Source: Emergencia sp. 1XD21-10 (GTDB taxonomy: Bacteria > Bacillota > Clostridia > Peptostreptococcales > Anaerovoracaceae). Taken from it: a stretch of 64,000 nt of DNA. Location of the stretch: NCBI RefSeq assembly GCF_009936045.1, contig NZ_QWEQ01000007.1, positions 146,302 through 210,301 on the forward strand. Direction: 5' to 3'. The translations under genes were made by a program, and so were the position numbers. Under the pieces are notes generated by a model. The model was given only the letters and a program-made list of their open reading frames with translations. It was not told where the DNA came from and made no database searches. Below, piece after piece: positions 61,387 to 64,000 of this stretch (positions within the stretch are counted from its first letter, which is position 1; each line of letters opens with the position of its first letter).

Positions 61387-63240
61387 TTAATATTTTATGT
61401 TATACTTTTTTAGCTTGTCATAGAAAACCGTTCTGGACATATCAAGTTCCTCCATCGCCGCCTGTTTATCCCCATTGTATTTAATCAAAGCCATTTCTAA
61501 AATGCGGGCTTCTTCCTTTGCCAGCATCTCCTTCATAGTCACAGGAATATTTCCCTTTCCGATTTGCAGATGCTCCGAATAGATAATGTTGGACTCACAC
61601 AGGGTAATCGCACGCTCAATTGCGTTTTCCAGTTCACGCACGTTACCTGGCCAGTTGTAGGAAATCAATTTCTGTAAAGCTTCACCAGAAAACTGTTTTT
61701 GTTCCAGTCCATAAGTATCGCAGACCTTCTCCAGAATCTGATTAATCAAAAGATAAAGGTCCGCTTTCCTTTCCCTAAGAGACGGGATCTCGATAGGAAA
61801 TACGTTGATACGATAGAACAAATCCTGGCGGAATCTGCCCAGCGAAACTTCTTCTTCCAAATTTCTATTAGTCGCTGCAATCACACGCACATCCACTTTA
61901 ATCGGCTTGGAAGAGCCGACTCTGTAAATGGTTTTGTTCTGCAGTACATGAAGCAGTTTCACTTGAATATCCAGCGGAATTTCACCTATTTCGTCTAGAA
62001 AAATCGTGCCGCCGTTGGCTGCCTCAAAGAATCCTGTCTTTCCTTCATTTTTTGCACCAGTAAAAGCACCCCCCACATATCCGAACAGTTCACTTTCAAA
62101 TAAAGTCGGTGCAATAGCATTACAGTTTACTTCCACAAAAGGTGCGCCGGGCATGCCGATAGAATGAATTTCCCTCGCCAATTTGGATTTACCGGTCCCA
62201 CTTTCTCCGGTAATAATCACATTAAATCTGCTTTTAGCCGCTTTCCACGCCATATATTTGACTTCCCGCGCCTTGTTGCTCTTGCCTGCAAAGCCAGAAA
62301 AAGCGTCTTCTGGATAGTCAAGGTTTTGTATCCCCCCTATCGTATTTTGTTCTTCAATTCGCTGAATAATCTGATCACGTTCGCTCAAAAGTCTCTCCAG
62401 ATGTGAAGCATCCGATAGCAGCAAAAAGGCTCCATCAGCGCCAGCCTCATCTTCATCGGTCCACTTTACAATGCTGCAGTTAAAAGGTCTTTTATTGATT
62501 TCATAAAGCTGATTATAAACCTTTTCCTCCGTACCCTCCAGTACAAGCTGTAGTTTCTCTGTCAAAGGTGACTGCTGAAACAAATCCCAAAATCGCTGAC
62601 CTGTCACATCCACATCCGTGTCCTCTACGCTCTTTGCCTGATAGGTTGCACCGCGTAGCAAATAGCCTAAATCTTCCTGTCTGACACTATACCCTTTTGC
62701 CTGAAAAAATTTAATATTACCGGTAATCCCGTCAATAATTACAACGTTTCCAACGGAATTAGAATATCTCAGTCTGTGAACCATGTCATTGACAGAAATC
62801 AGCGTTTCTTTTTTTCCTGTGTCAATAATGGCCTGAATATGAAATCCCCAATAATTCACGTCCAGTTTCATAGGGACATTCAGGGAGTGTTCTCTGATAT
62901 ATTTGTACTGCGGTTCAATCTTCTTATTTTTGTAAACACCGACCGCTACCAGCATGTCTCCTCTATGGATACCGGCATCATTGATATTGAGAAGCGTCAA
63001 TTCTTCTCTGCCCATCAGACCATCGTCATCACCCAGCTTGTTGTCCGCAATAACGACAATATCACCTTCACAAATCTGCCCCGCATCATGTCCTGTCTTT
63101 GCATTAATGATAATCCCCGTTGTCTCTTTGGCCTTGCGATTGCAAAGCTGTATTTTTCCTTCGCTGTCAACAAAAATAATGCCCTGATTCATACTGTTCA
63201 TCAGAAGCTCGATAGCCTCTTTCACATTACTTCTGTGCAT
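61387..63240 (-). CDS. Sigma-54-dependent transcriptional activator with PAS-type sensing region
   Basis: 617 residues. An N-terminal PAS-like part (SMNQGIIFVDSEGKIQLCNRKAKE), a middle sensory region (100-300), the AAA+ domain (about 325-550) with Walker A TGESGTGKSKL, the sigma-54-contacting GAFTGA loop, Walker B GGTIFLDEIGE, and a Fis-type helix-turn-helix at the C-terminus (AAMEELDMSRTVFYDKLKKY). It activates sigma-54 promoters, here probably the surrounding ones. ATG follows GGAAGGG. Its ligand is unknown; a peptide or D-amino acid would fit. Confidence 0.95.
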   Translation of the reverse strand: MHRSNVKEAIELLMNSMNQGIIFVDSEGKIQLCNRKAKETTGIIINAKTGHDAGQICEGDIVVIADNKLGDDDGLMGREELTLLNINDAGIHRGDMLVAVGVYKNKKIEPQYKYIREHSLNVPMKLDVNYWGFHIQAIIDTGKKETLISVNDMVHRLRYSNSVGNVVIIDGITGNIKFFQAKGYSVRQEDLGYLLRGATYQAKSVEDTDVDVTGQRFWDLFQQSPLTEKLQLVLEGTEEKVYNQLYEINKRPFNCSIVKWTDEDEAGADGAFLLLSDASHLERLLSERDQIIQRIEEQNTIGGIQNLDYPEDAFSGFAGKSNKAREVKYMAWKAAKSRFNVIITGESGTGKSKLAREIHSIGMPGAPFVEVNCNAIAPTLFESELFGYVGGAFTGAKNEGKTGFFEAANGGTIFLDEIGEIPLDIQVKLLHVLQNKTIYRVGSSKPIKVDVRVIAATNRNLEEEVSLGRFRQDLFYRINVFPIEIPSLRERKADLYLLINQILEKVCDTYGLEQKQFSGEALQKLISYNWPGNVRELENAIERAITLCESNIIYSEHLQIGKGNIPVTMKEMLAKEEARILEMALIKYNGDKQAAMEELDMSRTVFYDKLKKYNIKY

Positions 63241-63280
63241 GTTTTTTCCCTTCCTTCTTTAATCCCCGCTCTATTCTTAT

Positions 63281-63294
63281 GCAAGAATCAAGCC
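63281..63294 (-). promoter_or_regulatory. Sigma-54-type promoter of the activator-dppA operon
   Basis: TTGGCTTGATTCTTGCATAA on the minus strand: GG at 63294-63293, GC at 63282-63281. The 15-base CTTGCATAAGAATAG is identical to that at the M20 promoter. Confidence 0.75.
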
Positions 63295-63312
63295 AAAACT
63301 GTCTTACCAAAA

Positions 63313-63350
63313 AACAGGGTAGCCGATAACGTATTCTATCGACACCCTGT
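63313..63350 (-). terminator. Intrinsic terminator of the DUF3842 gene
   Basis: ACAGGGT / ACCCTGT with inner CGATAG/ATCG-type pairing, then TTTTTT on the minus strand. Confidence 0.85.
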
Positions 63351-63357
63351 CAGATTG

Positions 63358-63771
63358 TTACATATTGTCAGCTGCTTCTTTTATTTTAATAATGGCGTCC
63401 TCTACAAGCTCTCCGACCGGCAGCATACTTACGCCTGCCACCAGATTATCACACCTGTTCATCGGAACCAGCACCTTAGCTGCATGACTTTGCCCTACGG
63501 CAACTGCCATATCAGGTGTCACTTCTCCAAGAAGCGAATCTGCAATGACAATACCGATAGGTCCAGCAATAATATCCGCCCGCTGACTTGCTACTATGAC
63601 CGGGTTTTCTCCTGTTGCAGCCTCATCAGCCCCAGCCTTTAGCATAGTAGCCGTCGCAACAGCGTTGGTTCCCACCGCCATAATCTCCGCCCGTGAAAAC
63701 TCTCTTCTGATTCCTTCTACAAGCAGCTTTCCCAATCTGCCGCCTTGTCCGTCTATTACTAGAAAACGCAT
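63358..63771 (-). CDS. DUF3842-family protein
   Basis: 137 residues. A Rossmann-like start (VIDGQGGRLGKLLVEGI) and RADIIAGPIGIVIADSLLGEV and VPMNRCDNLVAGV match DUF3842, common in Clostridia and of unknown role. Start after GAGGGAGG. It has its own terminator, so it is separate from the sigma-54 activator unit. Confidence 0.85.
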   Translation of the reverse strand: MRFLVIDGQGGRLGKLLVEGIRREFSRAEIMAVGTNAVATATMLKAGADEAATGENPVIVASQRADIIAGPIGIVIADSLLGEVTPDMAVAVGQSHAAKVLVPMNRCDNLVAGVSMLPVGELVEDAIIKIKEAADNM

Positions 63772-63911
63772 GGTTCCTCCCTCAATGCCTTTTATCAGTA
63801 CTATTCTACCACATCTTGGAGGAAAAGCAACGATATACGTTTATAATATTTTTTATCTTTGTAGAGTTACAATTGATGTGACACTTGCCTATAGAAAAAG
63901 ACGATAGGATT

Positions 63912-64000
63912 TGTTAGAATGTCAATCACCACAAAAAACATATCTGAAAGGAACCCTATCGTCATGAACAGTATAACACAAACTCAACGATATTTGCCAC
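63912..64000 (+). mobile_element. Start of a second IS481/IS3-like insertion sequence
   Basis: The end sequence TGTTAGAATGTCAATCACCA resembles TGTTAAAGTTAAGTTACCAC at 14310. The window cuts it. A 9-bp inverted pair (63900-63908 with 63955-63963) could fold over the transposase binding site. Confidence 0.6.
63964..64000 (+). CDS. Transposase, N-terminal fragment (cut by the window)
   Basis: Twelve codons, MNSITQTQRYLP, after GAAAGGAAC. The M-x-SITQ-x-x-R start is shared with the deleted transposase at 14357 (MTSITQDMRF). Confidence 0.6.
   Translation, partial: MNSITQTQRYLP

Noticed and set aside
62776..63642. 288-codon plus-strand frame opposite the sigma-54 activator
   Set aside because: Crosses a promoter, a terminator and two genes on the other strand; no binding site.

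Overview
The window comes from a spore-forming, anaerobic, low-to-medium GC Firmicute of the class Clostridia. The evidence is the sporulation cluster spoIIGA-sigE-sigG, spmA/spmB, a GGGtGRT/NifU-like pair, a Tn916-family conjugative element and Firmicute-type signals (strong Shine-Dalgarno sites, TTG/GTG starts, intrinsic terminators). The genus cannot be fixed from the sequence alone; an Anaerovoracaceae/Peptostreptococcales-like organism is a guess.

Layout. 1-4 kb: the end of an FtsX-type permease gene, then a minus-strand lipoyl operon (short dihydrolipoyl dehydrogenase, lipoate ligase, a cysteine-rich DUF5714-like protein, a free-standing lipoyl domain). 4-9 kb: a DUF4230 gene, tRNA-Ser(GGA), a methionine module (consensus promoter, Met-rich leader ORF, intrinsic terminator, second tiny ORF, metY), thrC on the opposite strand, and tRNA-Glu(CTC). 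9-14 kb: a GH25 muramidase, an ECF sigma/putative anti-sigma pair, a GntR regulator and an OFA-type MFS carrier. 14.3-15.4 kb: an internally deleted insertion sequence and a decayed small gene.

15.4-39.1 kb is a Tn916-family integrative conjugative element. Both ends carry the T5-N5-A5 core expected of Tn916-type insertion, and the right core lies in the U-tract of a chromosomal terminator. It has the whole backbone (DUF961 pair, FtsK-like coupling ATPase, oriT, MobT relaxase, ArdA, TcpE/VirB4/VirB6/NlpC-P60/TcpC channel genes, orf9/orf7/orf8-like regulators, xis, int) but no tet(M). Cargo: a thioester/VaFE-repeat LPXTG-type adhesin, a SieB-like superinfection-exclusion gene, a DUF6144-like gene, a SnoaL-like gene, a TetR-membrane protein pair with a palindromic operator candidate, and a GyrI-like protein.

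39-54 kb is chromosomal: GGGtGRT/NifU-like pair, a regulator, a Fur-family regulator with a putative metal transporter, coaBC, a lipase-like hydrolase, sigG/sigE/spoIIGA, a dapF operon with small membrane proteins, lysA, an LD-carboxypeptidase gene and spmB/spmA. The spoIIG promoter has a 21-bp spacer, and its -35/-10 interval is also the 5' arm of an intrinsic terminator.

54-63.3 kb is the most interesting part. Six sites with GG-N10-GC spacing and close to the sigma-54 consensus precede transcription units for spmA-spmB-ldcA-lysA, two membrane proteins plus a VanX-like D,D-dipeptidase, an M19 dipeptidase, an M20 amidohydrolase with alanine racemase, and a sigma-54 activator with a DppA-like D-aminopeptidase. 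I infer a locally controlled sigma-54 regulon for recycling or catabolising peptidoglycan stem peptides and D-amino-acid dipeptides. The window ends inside a second copy of the same insertion-sequence family seen at 14.3 kb.
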